Of a stretch of DNA of 64,000 bases, positions 1-24,814 are shown piece after piece. The DNA comes from Asterias rubens. Taxonomy: Eukaryota; Echinodermata; Asteroidea; Forcipulatida; Asteriidae. Every line of letters begins with the position of its first letter. Positions within the stretch are counted from its first letter, which is position 1. The notes beneath the pieces are model-generated. The model was not told the DNA's origin and made no database searches. It saw only the letters and a list, made by a program, of their open reading frames with translations. The stretch covers positions 13,032,840 to 13,096,839 of the forward strand of contig NC_047067.1 of the NCBI RefSeq assembly GCF_902459465.1, read 5' to 3'. The translations under genes were made by a program, and so were the position numbers.

Positions 1-2989
1 ACAGAAAAAGAACATAATGGTTTTGTGCTGAAGTTTTTATTTTAATTTTGTAAAGCGATAGAAATTTTGCTTGCCATTAATTCTTTAAAATTGTGGGGAA
101 AATTTGTGACACAAATGGGGAGGTCACTTCTATCAATGAAATGTTTGTGCCAATTTGTAAGGAATTTTTTTTTGCCAAATTTGTTAGTGGTAATGTTATA
201 ACAGAAATTAAACAAAAATTTCAAATTTAATCTTTATAACCACCTGCTGGCATTCACCATATTGATTCTCTCACAGAATCGCCTGCGTTTCTGATCATGT
301 GATCAGTACCTTCCACCAAGTAGGTCGAATTTTAGCTTTGAATTGCCACTGAACTATGTCACTTGTTATTATCAGTATTCACTACTATACCTCACACATT
401 TCATGTACACGCGTAATATCTGGCGTCAACTCTGAACTTTGACCCTGCATCCCAACTTTTTGCTCTCTGTTCACTTTTCGTCAAATGATTTTGACAAGGT
501 ATTGAAATTTGATTACAACATGTCTGGTTCACTCTTTTTGTTAATATACACAAATGTGGGTTACCCTTAGGCACTTCTCATACTTTCCCCCTTTTTTTCT
601 CTTTCATTCTTGTTTTTTTTTTCAGTGAATGCTGTTTTTGTCAATTGATTATTTTGAAGGATTTGTGTTTTTTTTCTTCAAATGGCTGCGACCTGCTTGT
701 TCTATGATTCTTCAGTTTCGTGTCATTTTTGTTTGTCATGAGCTGACTTTTGTCAAAGCTATGTCCCCGAAAACTCTGTAAATATTGGTACTTGATGGAT
801 CGGTGGTGGAGCTTTGTACGATACTAAAAACCAGATATAATGTGAAAACTTTGTCACTTTAAGCATTTTAGGAATATGAATATCTAAAACAATTCTGTAT
901 TGTGTCCTTATTAAAAATACAGGTAATTTGTGTTTCAAATTGTGTTGGAAACAAAATTTGGGGTCACAAAACAAACACTTGTCAAAAACTAAATAGTCCG
1001 GATTTGCAATGTACTGGTAGGCCTACGTGTAGGATTTGAAACTTGTGCTGGAGTATTCCTCATACACTACAATTCCCCCCAAACACTTTTACATTGTAAA
1101 ATCCTGGCTGCTTTGAGCCTCTATGATTGAGCCAACAAACTTCAAAACAGTGGATCTGTTGTTGGTTGTGGTACTTATTAAAATTCTAACTCACAGCTCT
1201 ATTGAATTTGTTCAACACAGGACGACTTGTGTTACAATGGGTAGGAAATGAGATTGTGCCTTTGATCATGGAGCATGGAATTTGGCACACAGAGTAAGTC
1301 ACCAGAAATATATCTGTGCTATTAATATAAGGCCATTGCAGATTTGTCCTTTAAACAAGTGTACACATGTAGGTAGTAGAATAACAACAGTTTTGTAACT
1401 TTTTTATGGCTGCCATTGCTTGTTTTTCTTCCTAATTTTGTTCATAGGACTAGTCTGCGATGACCCATGTAGCCAAATATATTATTCATGACAATGAATG
1501 CCAAATTCGATAGAGCAAAGCTTGTATCTTTAAAGGCACAATTCCCCAAAATGTTTCCCTTGTTCCTTGCTCCTTGTTTGGGTCTGCCCCATTACTTGTG
1601 TGTATTGCAAAATATATCGGCCTACAATGCACTTAGTGGTTATGTGCACAGTTACATGGTGTGCACTTGTTTTTGTCCTCTCTCCATGCTTGTGAAGTGC
1701 ACAATATGTCTGTACCTATTCATATGGTACACATGTACATGTTTTTTACTCTCGGCAATTTGTAGACCATAGACCTTGCCACATGAAAAACAGAGCGATG
1801 TCCTGATTGTGGCCTTGTTTTGGCTGGCACCCCGCTACGGCCGGTCTCATGCTCAATTTGCTTTTCATGGATTAGATTGTCACCATCAATTCTACTTGGC
1901 CACCACCAGGACTCCCCCCCACTGGTTCTGGGGACGTCATAGGAAAGCTGACTACCTGTTGGGGTGTTAGGATCGACTGCATTCTCTGTAGTTACCAAAT
2001 TCCTTGTGACACCTTTGCCTTAATCTGTCCTACACTAGTTTCAGCTGCTTTTTGACACTAGCAAGTTGACGTAGGTTGTACTTCTACCAAATTCAAGAAA
2101 TTAAACCAAGAATTTGCGGTTGCAATTATATATTTTGTACTTGGAAAGAAACTTGTCCTTCTCCATAAAGTGCTTTCACCTCGTACCCAAGTGATGTTCA
2201 GAAATTGTTGTGATGGTGGCCCTCAGTGTATGGTACTTTACGCTCATCAAGAGATTGGCAGTCCACAAAAGTAAGAATGTTTTTGTGGAAAAAATAGAGC
2301 TGGGAAAGTTTTGCCGTAACAATTAATTTAAGCCTTGAAGTTTTTTTCAGGAGAAACATGAAAGAACGATTCCTCTTCTAATTCAGAAACAGCATAAAAG
2401 AACTTAAATTCCCTCTATATATTTTGTGAAATCTCAAAACCGATGCTGTTTGAAATAGCTTTGGGGCACCGATCCTAGACCATGTTCTTACAGCGCGGTG
2501 TTCTTACAGCGCACAGTATAAGTCTGTTTATGGTCTCAGTGGCTGGTTGCCACAACCCCTAATTCTTGAGTTCGTTCCTCGGTGTTGAACTTGTAAAGAA
2601 ACACCATCCTCGAATTTACCTTAATTCATGAAATTGTGGCGCTAAACCCAAAACTTCATAACCTGGAGGGGTTTAGCCAAATCCAGGAAGAAAGGAAGAA
2701 TGGAAATTGATAGACCCGCTACACAAATTTGTTTCATTTCAAATTAATAAAGGTGGATCAGAGAGCAGTGTGCTTTGTGACCCAGAAACTGAGATATCCC
2801 ACTGGGCTGAGGGGTAAACACCTGCACCTATGCAACGGGTGACTGGGATTTTCTCTCAGGACAGAGACCTCTGCTGCTTGCTTTCTAGTAATGGAAGGGT
2901 TTGATTTTAAGCAACCAAAAAATACTGAATCTGAATGATATACTTGTCAAAGCATCCTAATGGAAACGTCACACCATTATTTTGTAGAG

Positions 2990-3176
2990 AAGACAATGTA
3001 GACATTTTAGAAATTTCAGTTTTAGATGTGGGAGGAAAACACCCTTAGGGATAACCCATCCAGGCGGGTAGGGACTGAACAAACTCAATCCACATGCAAG
3101 GCTCAGGTCCTGGCTCGAACCACAGAGGTCAAAGGCATGAAGAGAAACCACTGAGCCAACCCGACTGCCAAGATTG
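2990..3176 (-). mobile_element. tRNA-like SINE
   Basis: On the - strand GGTTGGCTCAGTGGTTTCTC and GTGGTTCGAGCCAGGACC resemble A and B boxes. The body includes TGGGTTATCCCTAAGGGTG. Confidence 0.65.
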
Positions 3177-3589
3177 TATTGTTTACCTGAGGAGAACATT
3201 ATGATAATTTAGAAACAGCAGAACTTTATATTGCATTAACTGGAACAAAAAATTAATGATTACTTTAAAAGGAAAGATTTCAAATAGGCCTACACACTTG
3301 GGATGTATTTTAAACTGGGGGATTGTATAGCAGTGCAGTGCAGATTTGGGGTTACTGGACAGCCTCAGGAGGGGGTTAATTTGCCTCACTGGGTGAGCAA
3401 AAAGAAGGTGCGAAGGGGCATGGAGAAAAGACCGCTATATGCCACCATGAATTCCAATCCAGTCTTTGAACAGTCAGTTAAATAAATAAACAGTTTCAGG
3501 ACACTCAAATAAGTTACAACAGGGGAACTTTTTAAAAATAGACGTTTGTATATTTTTTTGAATTTAGTCTATTTGTTCTTACATCAGCC

Positions 3590-3905
3590 ACGACCAAACT
3601 ACATAAAGATGCTTCAGCACAAAAAGTAGCTAAGCACAAAACGAAATTATGCTTACCAGAAAGGTTACCAAGCAAAATAGCATTCCACATGTACCACTTG
3701 TCGCTGGTGTCCTGTTAATTTTTGATTTGCAGACTATTTCTGAGCAATATTTGCCGCTTCAGCGGCTCTATGTTATTTTGACAAGGGCACAATTTCATAG
3801 AGACGCTCAGGCAGAAAATATTGCTAAACAGCGTTTTTGCCAAGCAGAAAGGAGTAGGATACCAGTCCCAAATTGTACCTGACACATGTCAGTTTGGCTG
3901 TTAAC
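3590..3905. repeat. degenerate CCCAATTTCATAGAG-family palindrome
   Basis: GCTAAGCACAAAACGAAATTATGCTTACCAG on one side and GCACAATTTCATAGAGACGC on the other, with scrambled middle modules. Confidence 0.45.
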
Positions 3906-4074
3906 CTTATTCTTGTAAGCATAATTTTCTTGTGTTTAGCTCCTTTTAGTGATTACAGCAAATGAAATTGAAATTGAAATTGTGCCCAGGGGCAACAGAT
4001 CTAAGGATTATAAAGTACTTTGCTTTTGTTGCCCCAAGTCCAACCCCAGTCAAGAAAGACTTTGTATCAACGTT

Positions 4075-4415
4075 CTTGTTTGTGATGCTTGAATAAATAA
4101 TAATAACAACAGCAATAACAGCAATCGTCATCTTTTAAGTTCATATTTTATTTTCATAATTTCTAATCAGGAATTTGTGAATGTGTTTGTGATGGCTGAA
4201 TAAATAATAATAACACAAACAATAACAACCATCACCTTTTAGGTTCATATTTGTAATAATTTGTAATAACCTGGAATTTTGTCTTGAAATAATATGTGTA
4301 TTTTTAATAATTTCTAACCTGGAATTTGTGATGAATTTGTGAATTTGTTTGTGATGGCGGAATAAATAATAATAATGTGAACAAAGCAATCATCTTGTTT
4401 TAGTTCATGTTTGTA
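4075..4415 (+). repeat. imperfect tandem repeat containing GAATAAATAATAATAA
   Basis: Three copies (about 4078, 4188 and 4352) of TTTGTGATG-(C/G)-TGAATAAATAATAATAA followed by CAATCATC and TTAGTTCAT. Confidence 0.75.
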
Positions 4416-4579
4416 ATAATTTGCAATAACCTGGAATTTTGTTTTGAAAATGTGTTCCTTGTTATGTCCGAGGTTGATCCACTGGACTTCTTGATATTGA
4501 GTGTGTTATTGAAGAACTCAAGTTATTGCTCTTAATTTGTCCTTTTAATCAAATTAGAACCTTTTTTCCCCCTGAGTGT

Positions 4580-4940
4580 TTAAAGGCACTGGACACCTTT
4601 TTTAATTGTAAGACCAGCCTCCTCACTGGATGTATCTCATCATAAGCATAAAATAACAAACCTGTGAAAGTTGCAAGCGAATAAAGAAGAAAAAAAACAA
4701 CAAGGTTGTCGCACAAGTTGTGTGCTTTCAGATGCTTGAATTAGAGACCTCAGCTGAGGTCTCGAACTCAATTCAAATATTTTCGTGAGAAATTACTTCT
4801 TTCTCAAAAACTATGTTATTCAGAGGAAGCCATTTCTCACATCGTTTTATACGATCAATAGGTCTCCATTGCTCGTTACAAAGTAATTGTTTGCGCTATC
4901 GATTATTTTGAGTAATTACCAATAGTGTCCATGCCTTTAA
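4580..4940 (-). mobile_element. family A TTAA MITE
   Basis: Both ends match the family terminal repeat (TTAAAGGCAGTGGACACTAT and its complement) with some mismatches. The central palindrome built on GAGACCTCA/TGAGGTCTC is present. This copy is in reverse orientation relative to the copy at 28667. Confidence 0.85.
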
Positions 4941-5858
4941 TCCCAGCATTCCGTTAACACATTTTATCCTTGGATGGAACAGTCTGCCACCAAATTACTG
5001 TTGTGTTGAGATACCACATGCAGTTAACAATTATCTTGGGTTCTTATTTATTGTTTGCCTGCCAACTCAAATGTGGAGGAGTTTTTGACATGCAAACAAG
5101 GCGTTCAGGGTTTTTTAATTGGTACCAAGGGAGGAAACTTTAATCCTTGAATGTTCAGATGAAGGACCTGGAAGCTCTGGTTGATGAAATTAAGTAACTG
5201 AAGACAAACTTATCTGCAGGTTTTACCTGATTTATTTATGTGTTGCACATTTCATATGAACTCGGAAGGGTCAAGGGTCATAATACGAAGTGCCAACAAC
5301 ATGAAAAATAGGTAGTAAAACTACTGTGATTTGTTTTGGGTTGTTTCATTTAGTTGATGTTGAGTTTCTTACAATTCACAAAGGTCCCAAAATTATCTAC
5401 CTAGTTTCTTAGATGCAGTTATGCTATTTTTAAGGGTTTGGCTGCAGCTGGGCCGTTTGGGGATTTTGTGATGTTGCTGACGAAATAAATGTATATTTTG
5501 GTTTGATGGATCTGATTTTTAATGCAAATCTGTCCTTTGTTACTGATTCTGTCTTGAGCGCCTTTGAACAACTTTGGTTGATTTTGGCGCGATGCAAACT
5601 CCCTCTGATTGATTGATTGATCTGGCAAAACTTTCTTCTTGATTTGCGATGCTAGTTTTTGTACAAGTAGAGGGCCAACTGGCTCAGAATGATTGGCGAG
5701 TCTAGGAATCTTGATCAACACAAGCTCATTTTGTTTTAGATGTTTGTCTGATACATGTACATGTATATCTCTTCTCAAGTAATTTCTATTGCTATACCGA
5801 TACCACATTAATGACTTCATGATCGATATTTTCTTATTTTTTTCTCTCCCCATCTCAG

Positions 5859-19411
<13,553 letters not shown>

Positions 19412-20124
19412 AGGGATTGGGGTAAGGACAGAGATGTTAACAAATTAAAGGTGTTATACAGGATTTGTGGAGCTGACAAAGTAGTCTCAGAAAGTTTTCA
19501 TGTTTTGAGTGATACTTCAAATCACAAATCTGTGAAACTGTTTCCTTAATTTGCACATTTAAAGCATGGAATCACACTTGTCGTATTGGCTGTTACATGG
19601 AATCAACTCAACGTTTTGGGGGATATATTTTACAGAAAAAAATTCTAGTATGAACTTCATGATCAGTTAGTGTTAAATTAAATCAGCCTAAGTTAAATCA
19701 CACAGTGGTGTGGAAGTTTTGTTTCGTTGCAAATCCTGTATAATACCTTAAAAAATGGAAGATCAGAATGATGTATTTTTCCACCTTTTTGTTTTGGGTT
19801 TCTTGTTAAGCAGAGGGTTGGGGGGTACTTCTTTATTTGTCTGTGGGAAATAGGGGAGGCAGAGACGAAAACAAAAAAAGTACACGGGACATTTTTGTCC
19901 TGTCTGTCAGACTACATTATTAATGCCCTTTGTAAGGCATTGGCTGCCAGTTAGACTGCATGTTAGTTGCCTTTGTAAGGTATTATAGGTGCCCATGGCA
20001 AAGCTGCCCACCATAGCGAGGTCACTCCAAGTTACCTGTATGTTTCATGTTGGTATTCTGGGGAGAATATGGCAAAAGTAGATGATGAAATTGCTGCAGA
20101 ACCTGCTGCCGACATATAGGATTC

Positions 20125-20290
20125 GACGTGCCTCTAGCCATGCAGTGGGCTAACTCAGTGTTCTAGTGGTAAGACATTTGCTCTAAGCAATGCAAAAGGT
20201 AGTGGGTTTGAATCCCACCAGAGTGATTTGCTTATTCTTTATCTCGATGCAAAACTAACATCTATTAGTTGATGTCAGTCATCGAATTAA
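20125..20290 (+). mobile_element. tRNA-like SINE, uninterrupted
   Basis: CTCAGTGTTCTAGTGGTAAG (A box-like) and GTGGGTTTGAATCCCACC (B box-like), followed by GAGTGATTTGCTTATTC. Confidence 0.7.
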
Positions 20291-22519
20291 TTTGTTTTTT
20301 CAACTGTAGACGTAATACATCTCATTAATACCAGCAAATTCAGTATCTGAGAATCAGGAATCTGTGAGACAGATGCGCTTTAATAAAAGTGGAGAAATTT
20401 TAAGCGCAAAATGTTAACTGGCCGTGTTTGTCAGTCTTGGAACTAGTTTGCACCTTTGATGAGATTGCTAAAAAATGCAATCCACTACGCCCACCTTATA
20501 TTAAAGCAAATGTGCCATATGTGGATATTATATTTTATTATTTAAAGTTATATAAAGTATCTAATACGCAAGGTCGAAGACTTGAGGATAAAATAACTCA
20601 ACTTTCTCTAAAATCATTTTAGCAACTATTTTAGGAGGTAACTCTGAATTTGAGGACTCAAAATAAATCACACAATGTTTTATACCGAGGTTGACTTGTG
20701 TTTAACTTGCTGAAGTAAATGGGAAGAAGGCACTTGAAAGTGCATTTCAGATTATTATTATTATCTCATTATGTTGCTTCCAACTCAGTCCTGACTATGA
20801 TCGTTAAAAGAAGTTTTGTAAGTATAGATTAATATATCTTGAAGTTTCTTTTGAAAGCTGTTGGTTGGCAGTGTGGTTGTTCTGTGTTTTTACTTTATAT
20901 TTTTGCTGAATATGAAAGGGTCGGAAAGTATATTTTTACGCATATTTCTTTTAAGGGTGGCTTTAAAAAAGAAAATGTAAAGTCAGTTAAGAACTGACTA
21001 TGTTTGTTTTTTTGTCTAAATCTTGGTTTTACTTTTGTTGTTTGTTTGTTTGTTTGTTAAGAAGGGCAGGTAGGTGATGGGATCGTGTCTTTGGTGAGAC
21101 ATTGGAATTTGAAACACGGTCAGAGTGTGTCATGAGAAAGATATTTAGCTATTGGACTGTAGAAGTTTATAGAGAGACTAGACCTTTCTATAGCTTATGT
21201 CACAGACCGATTTTTTGACAACCGAGGCTGGAAAACTGTGGAAAGCCATCAATGCAAAATAAAAATAAAAAATACAGATGGCTATACTGTTTTTAACAAT
21301 ATTCCACAATATTCAAACTTAGAAGTGATTTTTTGGGGAAACAAAACAACCAATCTTTTGATGTATTTAATTGAATTGAAAGTTTGCAGAAAATGTTGAA
21401 CTTGGTTGAAACACCTGTTAACAATATTGGGTGTTTTACTAACATTCGGACGTCCATGCCTACCAGCTTGGTTTGTTTATCAACAATGGGGATTAAAAAG
21501 GTATGTAACAAGCAATTTTTAATTTTTTTTTAAATGGCTACCATTGCTTGTTATGTTCTTTCTAAATTTGTTGATGGTCCTGTAATCATTAAAGGCACAA
21601 CCCCCAAATAGTTTCTCCTATCTGTCCCACCGTTGGTCTTCATTTATCAAAAATCAGTGCTGGAAGTTTGTTGGATGCTTTCTGAAGAGTAAATTGGACA
21701 TTAATGTTGCGACCTTTCATATTTATAATATGGAAGGCATCTTTATTGGACTTAAAACATAATCATTGTCACTGTTGTAGACTGATTGTAGTCATCCATC
21801 CCTATTGCTGTATGAAATTGATTGTTGCAACAATTGAAAAATATTGGAAATTCCACTGCTGTCAAAAGTTTATTTAAATCTAATAACTGATTTAGTGACT
21901 TGCGAGGCTGCAACTAAAACACTGCATGTTTCTTCACAGAGCTGCTCATATCAAAACTCAAATCAATATTAAAATTTTTACTAGAAAAGGGTCACAAACC
22001 AAAATACTATGTCATTACATAGTACTCTCCTTGATTGCTTGCCTGCTTAGTTTTGCTTAATATAGCAAAAGGTTGGAAGAATACAGTCAAAGACATAATT
22101 ACATACATTGCCTGGCATTTTGATTGGTAACTTTTTATCTGGTATTAAGCAACATTGACTTTTGTCAGCTACTTTTTGTTCTAAAGCAGTTCTATGAAAT
22201 TGGCCCTGGTTTAAACTAGAGGAAACTCTAATAAAAGTGTGTATGGCATGTACGAAAGGATTGTGTGACTTTAGATAAGAAGTTGTCAACTTCACAAAGA
22301 ACTTTGTATACAAACAATGAATCAGTTTTAACTTTAAAGTATGTAAATTAATGGAGAATATTTGATTCTATAATTATTTGTTTTTATTGAGAAAGATAAG
22401 GACATTAGAGTTCTTGTGGGTTCTTGGGGCTGAGCTGTGCCACAAAATCATTGCATGTTTTCATGTTTCAAACTGAACAATGAGGATTATGACTTTGAAA
22501 ACAAGTTGTTTTTTGTGCA

Positions 22520-23165
22520 ATGTAAAGCCTAAAAACCCTATTGTTCCAAACTGTTTTCTTTGACATTCTTTAAAAACATTTCTGGAGCAATTCTGTCTGC
22601 CTTTCTCGCTCAAAAACTAACTAGTTATAGAAATTTAACTCATGACTGTTGCAATGTAAGTCATGTTGTTAAAGCCTAAAATCCTTGTTGTTCCAAACTG
22701 TTTTCTTTTACCTTCAGACAAACATATTGTTGAACGACTTTTTCTGCCAACCCAAGGATGTCTCTGTGTTTTCAGTTCCAAGTCACTAGCTCAAAAGCTA
22801 ACTAGTTGTAGAAATTTAACTCAGATATTATAACTGTTGGCAATGTAAGTCATGTTGGTAAAGCCTTAAAAACCCTAGCGTTCTATACTGTTTTATTTTA
22901 CCTCACGACAAACAATTTGAGCGACTTTTTCTGCCAACCCAACGATGTTTCTGTGTTTGCAGTTCCAAGTGTCTCGCTAAAAAACTAGTAAAGTAGAAAT
23001 TTAACTCATTGACTGTTGAAATGTAAGTCATGTTGGTAAAGCCCCTATCATTCCTAACTTTTCCATTCATGTAAAGACAAACCCAGGATATCTGTGTGTT
23101 TGCAGTTCCAAGTGACTGGCTCAAAAACTAACTAGTTGTAGAAATTTAACTCGGATACGAATGCT
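22520..23165 (+). repeat. tandem array, about four units of 145-185 bp
   Basis: Each unit carries GTAAAGCCT, a CCAAACTGTTTTCTTT-like block, GCTCAAAAACTAACTAGTTG, TAGAAATTTAACTC and CAATGTAAGTCATGTTG. Units start near 22525, 22672, 22859 and 23036. Confidence 0.85.
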
Positions 23166-24616
23166 GTAAAGAAAATTATATAATAACTTCTCTAAACTTC
23201 CATTCATGTTATGAAAATGTACACCGACTATTTTTGGTTTTTTCCAGATATTTGTGTTAGTATTGAACTGCAGTACTTTAATTAAATGTAATTTAAACTG
23301 TACTGGGATTAAGTAGTGGTCTTTTTAATTGGTTGATTGATTGATGATGTAAATTTTATTCCCACCAAGAAAAATTATTTTGATAAAATAATGTAAAGAA
23401 AACTTATGTGCAATTATGATTGTTTTTAATGAAATTGAAACAGTCATTGGATCATGTGATTTAATTACTCTAATCATGAATTAAAATATCTGTTTGTGTA
23501 TCTTGAATAAATCTCTAAAATATAAATGGAGTAAATTTTTGATTTTGGAGTCTGTGTTTTTTGTCAAAAATGGTATAGACTGTTTTGGTAAACACGGGTC
23601 ACTAGATTGACTTTTTAACCCTGATGGGCGTGTCAGCCTCCCACTTATCCCAACGTTGTGGAACCATTATTTTTATCAGTATCATCCAATATAATAATGA
23701 AAACTTATAAACGAACAAAATCCATCGAAGTGTGCCAGGCGCTAAATACAAACAATAACCTACACATAACCTACAATAACCAACATTGAAACGTAAGCCT
23801 AAGCTAAGAAGAAATCCAGAACATGTGGAAGAGATAAACATGTTTTTGTGCAATTTCCCATCAAATATTTCATGAAATGACTTCTTTACTTTGCCCAGCT
23901 TCTGTCTAGGATTACCTCATGCATTTTCATTGTTAAAAAAAAAAAAAAAAAGCAAACAGAATCTATGAAGTTTGTATCGCTTTCTCTCAATTTAGACAAA
24001 CATGAGTGGCATCCTTTGCCAAGTAATCCCTCACAGTTTGATTGCACTCAGGATGGGTGTACCACATAACATGGAGGTCTAATCCTACCTCCATGCACAT
24101 ATACTAACCATAAACCTTTTTCTACCTCTATAATGGTTTCATACAAAGAACTGACTGCTCCACCTTATGAGTGGGCCCTACATCTTCTGTTTTTGGAATG
24201 GGATATAATCATGTCATAATAACACATGAGTGCAATAGCTGTCAGCTGCCCATAAAGAAAAGGGAAAAAAGAACATAATTGAGACCCCCCCCCCTAGTAA
24301 GTTGATTAGCCCAGAAAAAAAGCTTTACAAAAATGAGTACGACTCCTCCAGGTCATTGCACTTTGGAGAATTGGCTAAAATTGTCAGGGTTGACTTGTTA
24401 TTATGGCAAAATTGGGGAAATTTCAGTCAGGAATCAAGGGTCATTATTTTATTGATAATTTCTAGTAATTCAATTAATGTCACAACGGGGTTTCTGGCCA
24501 CACTGTCCATTAACAACGGCCACCTAGTAAAAACATGCTCTGTGAAAAAAGGGTATACAAAATTCAGTACAAACTGAAGAGGGCGCTGTTCAACTTCAGA
24601 AGAATGTAAAATTTGC

Positions 24617-24627
24617 AAAATGGCTGC
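24617..24627 (+). promoter_or_regulatory. YY1-like motif upstream of FBXO3
   Basis: AAAATGGCTGC lies 90 bp upstream of the FBXO3 ATG in a locally GC-richer patch. YY1-type motifs typically sit just downstream of transcription starts of housekeeping genes. Assignment is by motif and position only. Confidence 0.4.
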
Positions 24628-24716
24628 GCCCACCATCAACAATCCGAGCTGCTGTCAAAGAACTTTCTGATGGTTTGGGAAAGTTTATTTGTAAAAGCAT
24701 GATTCAAGCGTAGACC

Positions 24717-24814
24717 ATGGAGGTTGAGGGAAAGCTTGTTGATTTTTCGAGCTGTTTACCTGATGAGGTGCTGCTTCACTTGTTATCCTATGTTGATTTT
24801 AAAGATCTTTGCAG
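24717..24814 (+). CDS. FBXO3: FBXO3 exon 1: start and F-box first half
   Basis: ATG in context GACCATGG. The exon must end at the CAG before GCAAGT (phase 2), because using the GT four bases further on puts exon 2 in a frame with an early TGA. Confidence 0.92.

Larger units (their letters stand above)
1..5858. other. TMTC2 intron or 5' flank
   Basis: No supportable exon. It contains a SINE (2990-3176), a degenerate palindromic repeat (3590-3905), a short tandem repeat (4075-4415) and a family A MITE (4580-4940). It is probably intron, because the first visible exon starts with an acceptor and earlier exons must lie to the left. Confidence 0.7.
19412..24716. other. TMTC2-FBXO3 intergenic region
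   Basis: Contains the TMTC2 3' UTR (end unknown), a SINE at 20125, the tandem array at 22520-23165 and AT-rich sequence without recognised genes. FBXO3's promoter should lie in the last few hundred bases. Confidence 0.75.

Noticed and set aside
1221-1293. Exon-like segment (acceptor CAACACAG, open frame, donor GTAAGT)
   Set aside because: The translation does not match the missing N-terminal part of TMTC2 or any family I recognise, so it is probably chance.
1720-1998. 92-codon frame on the - strand
   Set aside because: No recognisable domain; compositional bias only, and it lies in presumed TMTC2 intron.
5419-5853. 144-codon open frame on the - strand
   Set aside because: It overlaps the intron just before the TMTC2 exon, has no recognisable domain and has no supporting splice or start context.
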